Assembly (NCBI GenBank): GCA_944320795.1
Contig: CALUIU010000032.1
Span: forward strand, 1 to 37,480
From: Candidatus Paraprevotella stercoravium
Lineage (GTDB): Bacteria; Bacteroidota; Bacteroidia; Bacteroidales; Bacteroidaceae
Length of the DNA: 37,480 nt
Direction of reading: 5' to 3'
The translations under genes were made by a program, and so were the position numbers. Positions 8,652 through 19,327 of the stretch are shown here, one piece after another. The notes under the pieces were generated by a model. It was not told the origin of the DNA. It searched no databases and saw only the letters and a list, made by a program, of their open reading frames with translations. Within the stretch, counting starts at the first letter, position 1. Each line of letters begins with the position of its first letter.

Positions 8652-10148
8652 TTAGAATACAGATACAGTGTGGAGCAATGGGCATGCTTTACTGTCGTTG
8701 ATAGTTATTCGGATAGCTTTGACATTGTAGCCATTGCCATAATCCGTTGTACTGCCGTTCAAAGGAATGATTCGTTTATAACCGACTGTAGTACACTGAT
8801 CTGTTGCTCTTGGACTCCAGTTGGTTCCGTCCTCACTGGTTTCAACAGTGAATGATTTGATTCTTTGCCCTTTTTTGATGTACTCCATCAGTGCCACATA
8901 ATGTACATTCTGAGGTTTGTCCCAGGTCAAGGTTATACTTGATTCAATAACATCATCGTCTGTAGCCCAATAAGTATCTTTATCGTTGTCGTTAAGGTTA
9001 GAAGCTACGTATGTTCTTTGAGCACCTGCTTTACGTGTTTCAGAAGCTTCGATTTTAGCATTCAAGGCCAGGTCGTTGCCTAATCTTTCTTTCAGAAGGT
9101 TTCCGAGTTCTTTCATTCGGGTAACTGTTGCTTGAGGCAATTCACCGGTTTTGTCTGGTGGGAAGTTCAGAATCAGAGTCGCATTACGTCCTACGGTTTC
9201 CAAATAGAATTTAAACAGTTCATTCAAGCTGCGGGGAGATTCACCTTGATGCCAGAACCAACCCATGTTAGTACCTTTTGCATCAGATTCTCCAGGGAAC
9301 CATCTCCAACCGTTTTCATTTCCGTTTTCGTTAGGTCCTCTTGCTGGCTTGTATTCTGGTGACCAGTTGGTTACTCCTGCCCATCCGGCCTCATTACCGA
9401 TCCAGCGGGCCTCGTCGCCTACACCCCACATCACACAGTTTGGTTGCATTTTGTGGATAGAGTCTGCCAAGTTGGGTACATCATAATAAGTGCTTGCATC
9501 AATGCTTCGTGTTTCATTGGCACCACCATAGTAACCGTCGCCACCATTGGCTCCGTCAAACCACATTTCAAACTGGTCATCGCCATATTCTGCCAACTCG
9601 GAAGCTTGCTTCAGAAACACCTCCTTTACGTAGGTATCTTTACCATAGTGTGCGCTGTTTCTATCCCATGGAGAGATGTAGAAACCATATTTCATTCCTA
9701 GTTTTTCACTGGCTTCGGCATAGGCTTTTGGTACATTAACTTCAAAACTGAGCCCACAATTATTGGCATTATGGTCTGTTGTTTTCGTCGGCCACAGACA
9801 GAATCCGTCATGATGTTTTACTACAGCAATACCGCCTTTCATTCCGGCATCTTTGGCTGCCTGTACCCACTGTTCGCAATTAGGATGTTTGGGCGGACGG
9901 AATTTTGATAATGCTTCGTCACCGCGTCCCCATTCCAAACCTGTATAGGTGTTCATACCATAATGGAAGAATGCGTAAAACTCAGTTTCCTGCCAAGCCA
10001 ATTGTCTTGCTGAAGGAACTGGAAAAACGGGAGCCGGTTCATTGTCCGGATTTTCTAATGTTTGGCTGATTAGATTTCCTTGAGCCATAGTTTCCAAGGA
10101 AATACTGGAAAGAGCCAGCATTAATAAAGAAGAATAGATTTTTCTCAT
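8652..10148 (-). CDS. GH29 alpha-L-fucosidase with F5/8-type carbohydrate-binding domain
   Basis: A secreted or periplasmic 498-residue enzyme that releases alpha-linked fucose. It has a signal peptide (about residues 1-22, ending ETMAQ). The GH29 catalytic domain (about 45-355) contains FHYGMNTYTGLEWG, KHHDGFCLWP and the nucleophile Asp in FEMWFDGANGG (D198). Residues about 365-498 form an F5/8 type C (CBM32-like) domain ending ACPLLHTVSVF, which looks complete. The GH16 gene follows after only a few bases, so the pair is likely one transcript. No SusC/SusD, sulfatase or regulator gene is adjacent, so this is not a canonical utilisation locus. A near-consensus -7 box (TAACTTAG, minus strand at 10235-10228) is the best promoter candidate. 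Confidence 0.93.
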   Translation of the reverse strand: MRKIYSSLLMLALSSISLETMAQGNLISQTLENPDNEPAPVFPVPSARQLAWQETEFYAFFHYGMNTYTGLEWGRGDEALSKFRPPKHPNCEQWVQAAKDAGMKGGIAVVKHHDGFCLWPTKTTDHNANNCGLSFEVNVPKAYAEASEKLGMKYGFYISPWDRNSAHYGKDTYVKEVFLKQASELAEYGDDQFEMWFDGANGGDGYYGGANETRSIDASTYYDVPNLADSIHKMQPNCVMWGVGDEARWIGNEAGWAGVTNWSPEYKPARGPNENGNENGWRWFPGESDAKGTNMGWFWHQGESPRSLNELFKFYLETVGRNATLILNFPPDKTGELPQATVTRMKELGNLLKERLGNDLALNAKIEASETRKAGAQRTYVASNLNDNDKDTYWATDDDVIESSITLTWDKPQNVHYVALMEYIKKGQRIKSFTVETSEDGTNWSPRATDQCTTVGYKRIIPLNGSTTDYGNGYNVKAIRITINDSKACPLLHTVSVF

Positions 10149-10288
10149 GAGATTTTTTTTAGGTTATTACAAAATTGTTTAGTAAGCAACTTAAATGGTA
10201 TGTTTGATTTTCTTGGTCTTTTCGCGGCTAAGTTACAAAAAAAATAAGAAAAATGTTGCTTAAATAAGAAAAATGCGATGCAAATGAG

Positions 10289-10329
10289 AAAAAAAAGCTG
10301 CTCCCATAGAATCACTTCTAAAGAGCAGC
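10289..10329 (-). terminator. Intrinsic terminator of gyrB
   Basis: On the minus strand, GCTGCTC and GAGCAGC (10329-10323 with 10303-10297) form the outer stem. An inner five-base stem (10320-10316 with 10311-10307) extends it, and eight Ts follow (10296-10289). It lies about 50 bases past the gyrB stop. Confidence 0.85.
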
Positions 10330-10377
10330 CAAGAAAATATTTATAAGAATTGAATGATAGTATTCTTTAATGAATAG

Positions 10378-12417
<2,040 letters not shown>

Positions 12418-12534
12418 TTATCGTTGTAAACTACGGGTTGATGGCTTGGTCTCTCTTTGTGCAGGTATTTGTATTCGGATGCAATGGGGGCTTGTCTGAA
12501 GAGAAGTATCATCCTGAGGTCTTGTCGCTCGGGC

Positions 12535-12564
12535 AAAAAAAAAGAGACCAAGTCATTGGTCTCT
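12535..12564 (-). terminator. Intrinsic terminator of rpsT
   Basis: AGAGACCAA (12543-12551) pairs perfectly with TTGGTCTCT (12556-12564) around a four-base loop. On the minus strand, eight Ts follow. It begins about 20 bases after the rpsT stop. Confidence 0.88.
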
Positions 12565-12584
12565 CTATTATTTTTCACTCAGGA

Positions 12585-12839
12585 TTATGCCAATTTGCTG
12601 ATATAAGCAGCAAGTTTAGACTTCAAGTTGGCAGCCTTGTTCTTGTGAATTACGTTGATCTTTGCCAACTTGTCCAAAGACTTCTGCACGCTTGGATACA
12701 TAGCTACTGCAGCTTCCTTATCCTTTGTTGCGCGCAACTTGCGAACAGCGTTACGCATTGTCTTAGCGTAGTATCTGTTGTGGAGTCTTCTTTTTTCCTC
12801 CTGACGGATTCTTTTTACTGATGATTTATGATTTGCCAT
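12585..12839 (-). CDS. rpsT: 30S ribosomal protein S20
   Basis: An 84-residue, highly basic helical protein that binds 16S rRNA early in 30S assembly. The N-terminus [18 protein letters not shown] and the segment [15 protein letters not shown] are diagnostic of bacterial S20, and the length is typical. It starts only 32 bases downstream of the tRNA-Glu gene on the same strand. No well-placed -7 box lies between them, so the two are probably co-transcribed from the promoter at 13028-12998 and separated by tRNA processing. Confidence 0.97.
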   Translation of the reverse strand: MANHKSSVKRIRQEEKRRLHNRYYAKTMRNAVRKLRATKDKEAAVAMYPSVQKSLDKLAKINVIHKNKAANLKSKLAAYISKLA

Positions 12840-12871
12840 CTCAATTCTTAAAATATATTCATTTAACTTAG

Positions 12872-12943
12872 TAGTCCCTAGGAGAGTCGAACTCCTCTTT
12901 AGAGAATGAAAATCTCTCGTCCTAACCGATAGACGAAGGGACC
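12872..12943 (-). tRNA. tRNA-Glu (anticodon UUC)
   Basis: A 72-base cloverleaf on the minus strand. The acceptor stem is GGTCCCT with AGGGACT plus discriminator A; the D arm contains ATCGGTTAGGA; the anticodon stem-loop is GAGATTTTCATTCTC, with TTC as the anticodon; the T arm is GAGGAGTTCGACTCTCC. CCA is not encoded. The 1-72 pair is G-U. It lies directly upstream of rpsT. Confidence 0.95.
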
Positions 12944-12997
12944 AGGTTTTGAACTTTTTGAGTTCTTATTACCGAGGTTTGTTTCTCGATTGCGTTG

Positions 12998-13028
12998 CAA
13001 AGGTACGGCTTTTTTTTGAATCTCCAAA
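12998..13028 (-). promoter_or_regulatory. Full Bacteroidota promoter for tRNA-Glu and rpsT
   Basis: On the minus strand, TTTG (13028-13025) is followed by exactly 19 bases and then TACCTTTG (13005-12998). This is the classic Bacteroides primary-sigma promoter layout and the best-matching promoter in the window, about 55 bases upstream of the mature tRNA 5' end. Confidence 0.8.
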
Positions 13029-13120
13029 CTTTTCCGCAAAAAAAATGCGTTTTTTTTCGAAAAAAAATCGTTTTAGCCTTTTTTTATTGCCTTTTTTGCT
13101 TAGATACGGCTTCTTTTCTC

Positions 13121-13128
13121 TATTTTTG
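13121..13128 (+). promoter_or_regulatory. Bacteroidota -7 box for recO
   Basis: TATTTTTG is an exact TAnnTTTG match, 22 bases before the recO ATG. A TTTG at 13095-13098 lies 22 bases upstream, slightly beyond the usual spacing. Confidence 0.6.
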
Positions 13129-13150
13129 CCATCAACTAAAAGTATTTCTT

Positions 13151-13876
13151 ATGTATGAAAAAAGTAGAGCGATTGTGCTTCGGATTCATAAATTGGATGA
13201 TGAGAAACGAATAGCAGAGGTATATACTGAAACTCGAGGGATATTGTCTTTCAAGTTTACCCAGACAAAAGGGAAAAGAACCAAAATAAAGAGTACTTAT
13301 TTTCTGCCGCTGACGATTCTGGAATTGGAGTATGACTATCGGGAACGTTTCTCTGTACAAACCATTGGAGATCTTTCGTTACAGTTTTCCATGCAGATGA
13401 GTTGCTTTAATCCTTATAAATCGGCCATGGTATTATTTTTATCAGAATTTCTGGCTTATATATTAAGGAAGGAGCCTCAGAATGGAAGTTTGTTTCAATA
13501 TCTTGTATCCTCATTTCACTGGCTTGATGCCAGTCATTCTGACTTTATGAGTTTTCATCTGGTTTTTATGGTGCAGTTAACTCGTTTTTTAGGCATTCCA
13601 CCGTTTTGGGACTCTTTTCAGCAAGGATTTTATTTTGATATGCAGGATTCTGTGTTTATGGATTGTCCGCCTGTTCACGGTTTCTTTCTGTCGCCAGAGC
13701 AGACTGTTTTATTGGCGGCCTTGTATCGTACGGATTTTGACTCAATGAAGTTTTTGGTATTGTCACGCGAGGATAGAAATGAGTTCCTAAAAAATATGAT
13801 CTGCTATTATCAGATACATTTTCCGGGATTTCCGGAGATGAAATCTTTGTCTGTTCTCTCAGAATTATTTGTATAG
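13151..13876 (+). CDS. recO: DNA repair protein RecO
   Basis: A 241-residue RecFOR-pathway protein that helps RecA displace SSB at single-stranded gaps. The N-terminal OB-fold segment contains SRAIVLRIHKLDDEKRIAEVYTE and GILSFKF; a helical C-terminal part follows, with aromatic-rich segments typical of the diverged Bacteroidota RecO. The zinc-finger cysteines of some RecO proteins are absent. The frame is open back to 12995, but that region is a poly-A/T intergenic stretch containing the promoters, so MYEKSRAIVL at 13151 is chosen. It ends in a hairpin shared with the convergent yqeY gene. Confidence 0.87.
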   Translation: MYEKSRAIVLRIHKLDDEKRIAEVYTETRGILSFKFTQTKGKRTKIKSTYFLPLTILELEYDYRERFSVQTIGDLSLQFSMQMSCFNPYKSAMVLFLSEFLAYILRKEPQNGSLFQYLVSSFHWLDASHSDFMSFHLVFMVQLTRFLGIPPFWDSFQQGFYFDMQDSVFMDCPPVHGFFLSPEQTVLLAALYRTDFDSMKFLVLSREDRNEFLKNMICYYQIHFPGFPEMKSLSVLSELFV

Positions 13877-13885
13877 CAGTTATCC

Positions 13886-13940
13886 GAAAAAATGCGGAAA
13901 CCTCCGAAGATATATTTTTAGAGGTTTCCGCACTTTTTAT
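13886..13940. terminator. Bidirectional terminator between recO and yqeY
   Basis: TGCGGAAACCTC (13893-13904) pairs perfectly with GAGGTTTCCGCA (13921-13932). CTTTTTAT follows on the plus strand and a six-T run on the minus strand. It serves recO and the end of the dcw transcript. Confidence 0.88.
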
Positions 13941-13965
13941 AAAATATGATACACAGGAGAAAGTA

Positions 13966-14415
13966 TTAAGCCAAAAGCTCTTTTACAAGAGTGCTGATCG
14001 CTTTTCCGTCTGCTCTTCCTGCCAGTTTCTTTGTTGCGACGCCCATGACTTTTCCCATGTCTTTTGGACTGCTGGCACCGGTTTCTTCAATGATACCTTG
14101 GATGGCTGCCTTTAATTCCTCTTCTGTCAGAGCCTTAGGCAGGTATTCCTCGATGACCGCAACCTGGGCCAGTTCCTCATTGGCTAGATCTTCGCGGTTC
14201 TGGCTGATGTATAAGGCTGCTGTATCTTTGCCCTGTTTGGTCAGTTTAGACAAGATTTTCAGAGCTGCCTCATCGGTTAATTCATCATTTGCTCCTGGAG
14301 CGGTTTTTGCTTCCAGAAACAGTTTCTTTACGTTACGCAAGGCTTCCAGACGGACTTTGTCCTTGGCTTTCATTGCAGCAACGATATCTTTGCTGATTTG
14401 ATCAAATAATGCCAT
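13966..14415 (-). CDS. GatB/YqeY domain-containing protein
   Basis: A 149-residue protein of the YqeY family, related to the C-terminal domain of the tRNA amidotransferase subunit GatB. It shows the family's helical pattern, including RLEALRNVKKLFLEAK, EEYLPKALTEEEL and the C-terminal DMGKVMGVATKKLAGRADGK, the conserved tRNA-binding-like part. Stand-alone YqeY proteins have no firmly established function. The gene starts five bases after the ftsZ stop and is the last gene of the dcw cluster, a common arrangement in Bacteroidales. It ends before a strong hairpin. Confidence 0.93.
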   Translation of the reverse strand: MALFDQISKDIVAAMKAKDKVRLEALRNVKKLFLEAKTAPGANDELTDEAALKILSKLTKQGKDTAALYISQNREDLANEELAQVAVIEEYLPKALTEEELKAAIQGIIEETGASSPKDMGKVMGVATKKLAGRADGKAISTLVKELLA

Positions 14416-14420
14416 AGTTC

Positions 14421-15752
14421 TTAAAATATAATTGTGTTGTTTGTTTGGTTCTCTGTTTCCCGCTCGTTTTCTGCTGCAGGTTGTGTCATATTATGCACCG
14501 CTTTTGACTTGATGTCCTCCAATTGCTCTTTATTGCGAAGGTAGGTAGGAAGTTCATCAACCATGGTGATGATGTTGTCATTGTCCAGATCATCTTTTTT
14601 GAAGATGAAGACATTGTGCCGTTTTCGTGTTGCCGGCTGATTGCCGCCAGGATAGAATTTGCTTCTTCTTTCTCCTTTTCTGGATTCATCTTCTTCCTTC
14701 TTTTCTTCCTCTTCCTTGGATTGTGTCTTGCGGGCGATAACATTATCCATTCCCGGTATGTTTTCCAGACCAAAGCCGGTTGCCAATACAGTAATTTTGA
14801 CTTTCTTTTCCAGCGTATCATCGGTCGCTACTCCCCATTTGGTTTCTACATCCGGACCGAACTTGGTCATGAAGTCATTGATCTCATTCATTTCCTCCAT
14901 GGTGAGCTGATCCTGATCCTTGGCACAGAATGTAATGCTGAGCAATACTTTCTTGGAATTGAAAATATCATCATTATTGAGCAACGGCGAGTGGAGCGCT
15001 TCCTCAATAGCATGTTTTACACGATTTTCTCCTTCTCCATATCCGGTACTCATGATGGCTACGCCACCGTCTTTCAAAACAGTGGTAACGTCCTGGAAGT
15101 CCAAATTGATGATACCGTGAACGGTGATGATCTCCGCAATACTTTTGGCAGCGATGGATAAGGTATCGTCTGCCTTGGCAAAGGCATTCAACAGAGAAAG
15201 TTCAGGGTAAATTTCACGCAACCGTTCGTTGTTGATAACCAATAATGCATCTACATGTTTGGAGATTTCTTCAACTCCGTCAAGAGCTTGGTCTATCTTT
15301 TTATTGCCTTCAAACAGAAAAGGTATGGTTACGATTCCTACTGTCAGAATACCCATGTCTTTTGCGCACTGTGCGATGACCGGAGCCGCTCCGGTACCTG
15401 TTCCTCCTCCCATTCCGGCCGTTACAAAGACCATACGGGTTCCGTCGTCAAGCATTTTTCTGATTTCATCAATATTCTCCAATGCGGCTTGCCGGCCTCT
15501 TTCCGGTCTGTTTCCGGCACCGAGACCGGGACCAAGCTGAAGTCGGGTTGGAACAGGGGAGTCGCTAAGTGCTTTCTTGTCAGTGTTGCACACCACAAAG
15601 GTTACATCGTGGATTCCCTGCTTATACATGTGATTGACGGCATTTCCACCACCGCCGCCAACGCCAACAACTTTGATGATGCTGGAACTGTCGGTTTTAA
15701 CATTGAATTGAATACCGCCTTCTTCCCTTATATCTTTGTTCTCTTCTGTCAT
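14421..15752 (-). CDS. ftsZ: Cell division protein FtsZ
   Basis: The 443-residue tubulin-like GTPase that forms the cytokinetic ring. The GTP-binding core has GVGGGGGNAVNHM (from residue 30) and the tubulin signature GMGGGTGTGAAP (113-124). The T7 synergy loop is NLDFQD (216-221), which completes the active site of the adjoining subunit. A charged linker (about 330-380, rich in E and K) leads to ELPTYLR, the likely conserved peptide that binds FtsA. It is followed by about 48 more residues, so this peptide is not at the extreme C-terminus as it is in many bacteria. It sits 23 bases downstream of ftsA and five bases upstream of yqeY. Confidence 0.98.
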   Translation of the reverse strand: MTEENKDIREEGGIQFNVKTDSSSIIKVVGVGGGGGNAVNHMYKQGIHDVTFVVCNTDKKALSDSPVPTRLQLGPGLGAGNRPERGRQAALENIDEIRKMLDDGTRMVFVTAGMGGGTGTGAAPVIAQCAKDMGILTVGIVTIPFLFEGNKKIDQALDGVEEISKHVDALLVINNERLREIYPELSLLNAFAKADDTLSIAAKSIAEIITVHGIINLDFQDVTTVLKDGGVAIMSTGYGEGENRVKHAIEEALHSPLLNNDDIFNSKKVLLSITFCAKDQDQLTMEEMNEINDFMTKFGPDVETKWGVATDDTLEKKVKITVLATGFGLENIPGMDNVIARKTQSKEEEEKKEEDESRKGERRSKFYPGGNQPATRKRHNVFIFKKDDLDNDNIITMVDELPTYLRNKEQLEDIKSKAVHNMTQPAAENERETENQTNNTIIF

Positions 15753-15775
15753 GTCTGTATCTTTTAAAAGGATCC

Positions 15776-17203
15776 TTATTCTTCTGTTTCAGTAAAAATC
15801 TTTGTGATTTTTATGAATCTGTTCTTGAGAGACTGCATGAATCCGCTCTTATTCTTCTCTTCTTGTTCTTCCGATTTTTCTGTATCAGAAGAATTGTGAG
15901 AATCGTTATTCTGCTTGTTCTGCTCTTTCTGACGGGCTTCCTCTTCTTCTTTTTCTTTAGCCTGTTGTCTCTCACGCTTTTCTGCTTCTTGTCTCTTGCG
16001 GTCCTGTTCTTCCTCCTGACGTCTTCTTTCTGCTTCTTCCGGATCTTCGTCAGTGCAGTCTGCATCACCGCATGAAAGGAGTGAAATCAAAGTATTGGTG
16101 TTTGTTTCCTGAATTACATCCTCAAATCTGTCCGGGATAATCATGGTATGCAGAGTCTTTGCCACCTTGATCTTGTCATTTTTTGTCCGGTAGCTGATTG
16201 CTTTTTCAATGTTTCGGATATTTGCTGCACCTCCGGTAATGACAATGCCGGAGATGAGTTTATCGGCATATCCGCTTTGTTGTATCTGCTCCCATACATT
16301 GGCGATGATTTCTTCCATTCGGGCTTCCGTGATTTCTTGCAGTACATCTTCAGCGATCGTAATGCTCGGATCAAATGACATCGGAATGTGGCGTACTACA
16401 TCTTTAGAAGTGTCTGCGAAAGCCGTACCGTATTTGATTTTCAGTTCCTCGGCTTCATCTTCTTCCAGTTGTTTGCTGCAGATATCCAGTGTGACATTGT
16501 TACCTCCCAAAGGGATGACTGACAGATATCTTAGGATGTTATTCTTGTAAATGGATACCGTTGTTGTTTCTGCTCCAAAGTCTACTAAAGCACAACCAGT
16601 ACGTTTTTCGTTGTCTGTCAGAATATTGTCTGCCAGTGCCAAAGGAGCAATGAACATATCCAGAATCTGGATATTTACGGCATCAAAACATTTCTGTATG
16701 CTTTCTTTGATTGTTGAACGGGCAACGATATTCAGAAACTTTCCTTCAATCTGATTGCTTAGAATGCCGATTGGCTCTGTGATATAATTGGTGCCGATGC
16801 GGTATTCTTGTGGTTTCACATCCAGAATATCCTTATCCGGATAATTGATATTATAGTTTGAGTCCAATAAGGAATCGATAATTTCACTGGAGATGACCAC
16901 TTTGTTGGCCATTTGCCGGGATGCGGAGTTGCGGATGGTGCAGAGTGATTGTCCTGCTATTCCGACATAAGCCTTGTTGATATAGACATTAAGATCTTCC
17001 CGGAGTTGGATGAAGATGCTGTTCAGCGCTTGAATGGTTTTGTCTATATTATAAATCACGCCCTTTCGGATGCAATTCTTGGTTTTCCGTTCTACGATGT
17101 CCAAAATATGCAGAGTACCGTCTACATTTTTTCTGCCGGCTATGCCACGGATAGATGACGAGCCGAGCTCTATTGCTACGATTATATCTTTGTCTGTTGC
17201 CAT
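15776..17203 (-). CDS. ftsA: Cell division protein FtsA
   Basis: A 475-residue actin-like ATPase that tethers FtsZ to the membrane and signals to the divisome. The phosphate-1 motif is AIELGSSSIRGIAG (10-23), phosphate-2 is CALVDFGAETTTVSIY, and the adenosine motif is GIVITGGAANIRNIEKAI. From about residue 378 there is a roughly 75-residue, very acidic and basic low-complexity tail (E, K, R, Q rich), then an amphipathic ending FMQSLKNRFIKITKIF that fits the membrane-targeting helix. The long charged spacer makes it longer than E. coli FtsA (420). It begins one base after the ftsQ stop. Confidence 0.96.
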   Translation of the reverse strand: MATDKDIIVAIELGSSSIRGIAGRKNVDGTLHILDIVERKTKNCIRKGVIYNIDKTIQALNSIFIQLREDLNVYINKAYVGIAGQSLCTIRNSASRQMANKVVISSEIIDSLLDSNYNINYPDKDILDVKPQEYRIGTNYITEPIGILSNQIEGKFLNIVARSTIKESIQKCFDAVNIQILDMFIAPLALADNILTDNEKRTGCALVDFGAETTTVSIYKNNILRYLSVIPLGGNNVTLDICSKQLEEDEAEELKIKYGTAFADTSKDVVRHIPMSFDPSITIAEDVLQEITEARMEEIIANVWEQIQQSGYADKLISGIVITGGAANIRNIEKAISYRTKNDKIKVAKTLHTMIIPDRFEDVIQETNTNTLISLLSCGDADCTDEDPEEAERRRQEEEQDRKRQEAEKRERQQAKEKEEEEARQKEQNKQNNDSHNSSDTEKSEEQEEKNKSGFMQSLKNRFIKITKIFTETEE

Positions 17204-17204
17204 G

Positions 17205-17942
17205 TTAGTCTTTATTTTTGGTGCATATTATTTGATCGTTATACTCGAGACTGATCTCTGAGTATTTGTTCCAACCTACCTGGCTAATTCCTTTTTCATA
17301 GAAGACTTTCAGTTTCTCCAGTTTCTTCTTGAAATCTTTAGGCTCACCCAGCAAGATCGTATGTTTTCCTACTCGCGGTATGATTTCCAACTTACCGTTG
17401 GCTTGTACATGAATTTGTTCTACTTGTTGATTCCAAAACGGGTCATTTTGTATAATCTTCCCCAATGTGGTCAGTTTCTGTCGGGCATATTGTTTGCTGA
17501 CATTTCCTGTCACAATAGGCATATTGGCAAAATAGGATGCCTTGGGAACGGTGTTTCCCTGATGATCCAGATAGTAGTCTTCTCCGTTTTCGCTGATGAT
17601 ATGAAGAATGACCTGCTTGGACTTGACCTTGATACAGATGGAACCTGTTGCCGTTTTATAGCAGGTGGTTTGGTCTATATAAGGACTTTTTTTCAGGGTT
17701 TCTTCCAATTGGATCAGATCAATATCCTGAAGTTGTTTCCCTTTTGGAAATATTTTTTTGCGGACAAGATAATTCTGAATGTCGTTTTCGTTGATCAGGC
17801 AGTGCTCCACACTATCTTCGATAATGATTTCCACTTGCTCGCATACCTGTCCTTCTTTGGGTTTGTTCAAGACAGTAATAGCTGCCAGAAAATAACAGGC
17901 CAGCGCTACAATAACAACGAATAATAATACTTTCTTTATCAT
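17205..17942 (-). CDS. ftsQ: Cell division protein FtsQ
   Basis: A 245-residue bitopic membrane protein. One N-terminal membrane helix (about 4-24) is followed by an extracytoplasmic POTRA-like region (about 35-110: VEIIIEDS...CLINENDIQNYL) and a beta domain. FtsQ links early and late divisome proteins, partnering FtsL. Sequence conservation is low, as is usual in this family, so identification rests on topology, the POTRA-like segment and its position between murC and ftsA. The ATG overlaps the murC stop by four bases, implying translational coupling. Confidence 0.88.
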   Translation of the reverse strand: MIKKVLLFVVIVALACYFLAAITVLNKPKEGQVCEQVEIIIEDSVEHCLINENDIQNYLVRKKIFPKGKQLQDIDLIQLEETLKKSPYIDQTTCYKTATGSICIKVKSKQVILHIISENGEDYYLDHQGNTVPKASYFANMPIVTGNVSKQYARQKLTTLGKIIQNDPFWNQQVEQIHVQANGKLEIIPRVGKHTILLGEPKDFKKKLEKLKVFYEKGISQVGWNKYSEISLEYNDQIICTKNKD

Positions 17943-19315
17943 CTGTCTTTAAGTATTTCGACAATTTGGGGAGCATAGTTCTCAATATCTCCTGCTCCAA
18001 GAGCTATCAGTACATCAAAGTCTGAGTTCTGTATCAGATCTGGTAGCTCTTCTTTGGTACACATTCTTTTGGTCACTTCCGGTGCCAGGTGATCATAAAT
18101 CAGTTTGCTTGTCACACCAGGAATGGGTACTTCTCTTGCCGGATAAATATCCAATAAGATAACATCGTCGGCTAAGGATAACCCCTCGGCAAACTCGTTG
18201 TAGAAGTCGCGTGTACGTGAGTACAGATGGGGTTGGAATATAGCCGTGATTTTTTTGTCGGCATAGAGTTCCTTGATGGAACGTATGCTCTGTTTGATTT
18301 CTTCCGGATGATGAGCATAATCCGTTAAAAAAACGACACGGTCATTTTTAATCTTGAAATCAAAGCGGCGATCTACTCCTTGAAACGAAGCCATTGCAGT
18401 TTTGATTTCTTCGGCGGTAGCGCCGGCAATCTGTGCCAATGCCATGGCTGCAATGCTGTTTTCAATATTGATGCTGACTGGTACTCCCAACTGAATATCT
18501 GGAATATTCTCGAACGGAGAAATCAGATCAAAGAAAATCTCTCCATTGCCGATACGAATGTTTTCTGCATGGAAATCTCCCTCGTGGCGACTGTAAGAGA
18601 ATACAGTTACTTTATCTTGAACGCAAGGTTCCATTTCCAGATCTTTGTGCAGAATCAGATAGCCTCCAGGTTGAATGAGGGCACTGTATTGGGAAAAGCT
18701 CTCCAGATAAGCTTCTTTGGTACCATAGATGTCCAAATGGTCCGGGTCTGTAGCCGTGATGACTGAAGCAAACGGGCGGAGCCAATGAAATGAACGGTCG
18801 AATTCATCTGCCTCGATGACAACATAGTCGCTTTTAGGAGAAAGAATATAGTTCGTGCCATAATTCTTGGTGATTCCTCCTAAAAAGGCATTACAGTCTA
18901 TATGGCTGTTGTGCAGAATATGCGCCGTCATGGATGTCGTTGTAGTTTTTCCATGGGTGCCAGCCACACACAATCCTTTGTGTGTCCGGGTCAGAGTACC
19001 GAGCACTTGAGCACGTTTTTGCAGATTAAACTGATTTTCTTTGAAGAATCTGAACTCAGTGTGACTTACCGGTATGGCTGGGGTATAGATGACTAATGTG
19101 TTTTCTTTGTTTTTGTAAATTTCCGGAACGAGTTCTATATTGTCCTCGTAATGTATCCATGCCCCTTCTTCTTCCAGTTTCTGGGTCAAATCGCTGGGAG
19201 TCCGGTCATAACCGCCCACAGAAATTCCTTTGTTAAGAAAAAAACGTGCGATGGCACTCATGCCTATTCCTCCGATTCCGATAAAATATACTGCTTTTAT
19301 ATCGTTCATTTCCAT
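17939..19315 (-). CDS. murC: UDP-N-acetylmuramate--L-alanine ligase
   Basis: A 458-residue cytoplasmic Mur ligase that adds L-Ala to UDP-MurNAc using ATP. The N-terminal Rossmann domain has FIGIGGIGMSAIARFF (11-26), the central ATPase domain has GTHGKTTTTS (119-128), and later signatures are EADEFDRSF, TATDPDHLDIYG and DYAHHPEEIK. Length is normal. Met3 could also serve as the start. It overlaps ftsQ by four bases and lies 12 bases after murG. Confidence 0.97.
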   Translation of the reverse strand: MEMNDIKAVYFIGIGGIGMSAIARFFLNKGISVGGYDRTPSDLTQKLEEEGAWIHYEDNIELVPEIYKNKENTLVIYTPAIPVSHTEFRFFKENQFNLQKRAQVLGTLTRTHKGLCVAGTHGKTTTTSMTAHILHNSHIDCNAFLGGITKNYGTNYILSPKSDYVVIEADEFDRSFHWLRPFASVITATDPDHLDIYGTKEAYLESFSQYSALIQPGGYLILHKDLEMEPCVQDKVTVFSYSRHEGDFHAENIRIGNGEIFFDLISPFENIPDIQLGVPVSINIENSIAAMALAQIAGATAEEIKTAMASFQGVDRRFDFKIKNDRVVFLTDYAHHPEEIKQSIRSIKELYADKKITAIFQPHLYSRTRDFYNEFAEGLSLADDVILLDIYPAREVPIPGVTSKLIYDHLAPEVTKRMCTKEELPDLIQNSDFDVLIALGAGDIENYAPQIVEILKDR

Positions 19316-19327
19316 GTTGCTAAATTC

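Noticed and set aside
12438-12821. Plus-strand open frame of 127 codons opposite rpsT
   Set aside because: Shadow of rpsT and its terminator; the product has no recognisable features.
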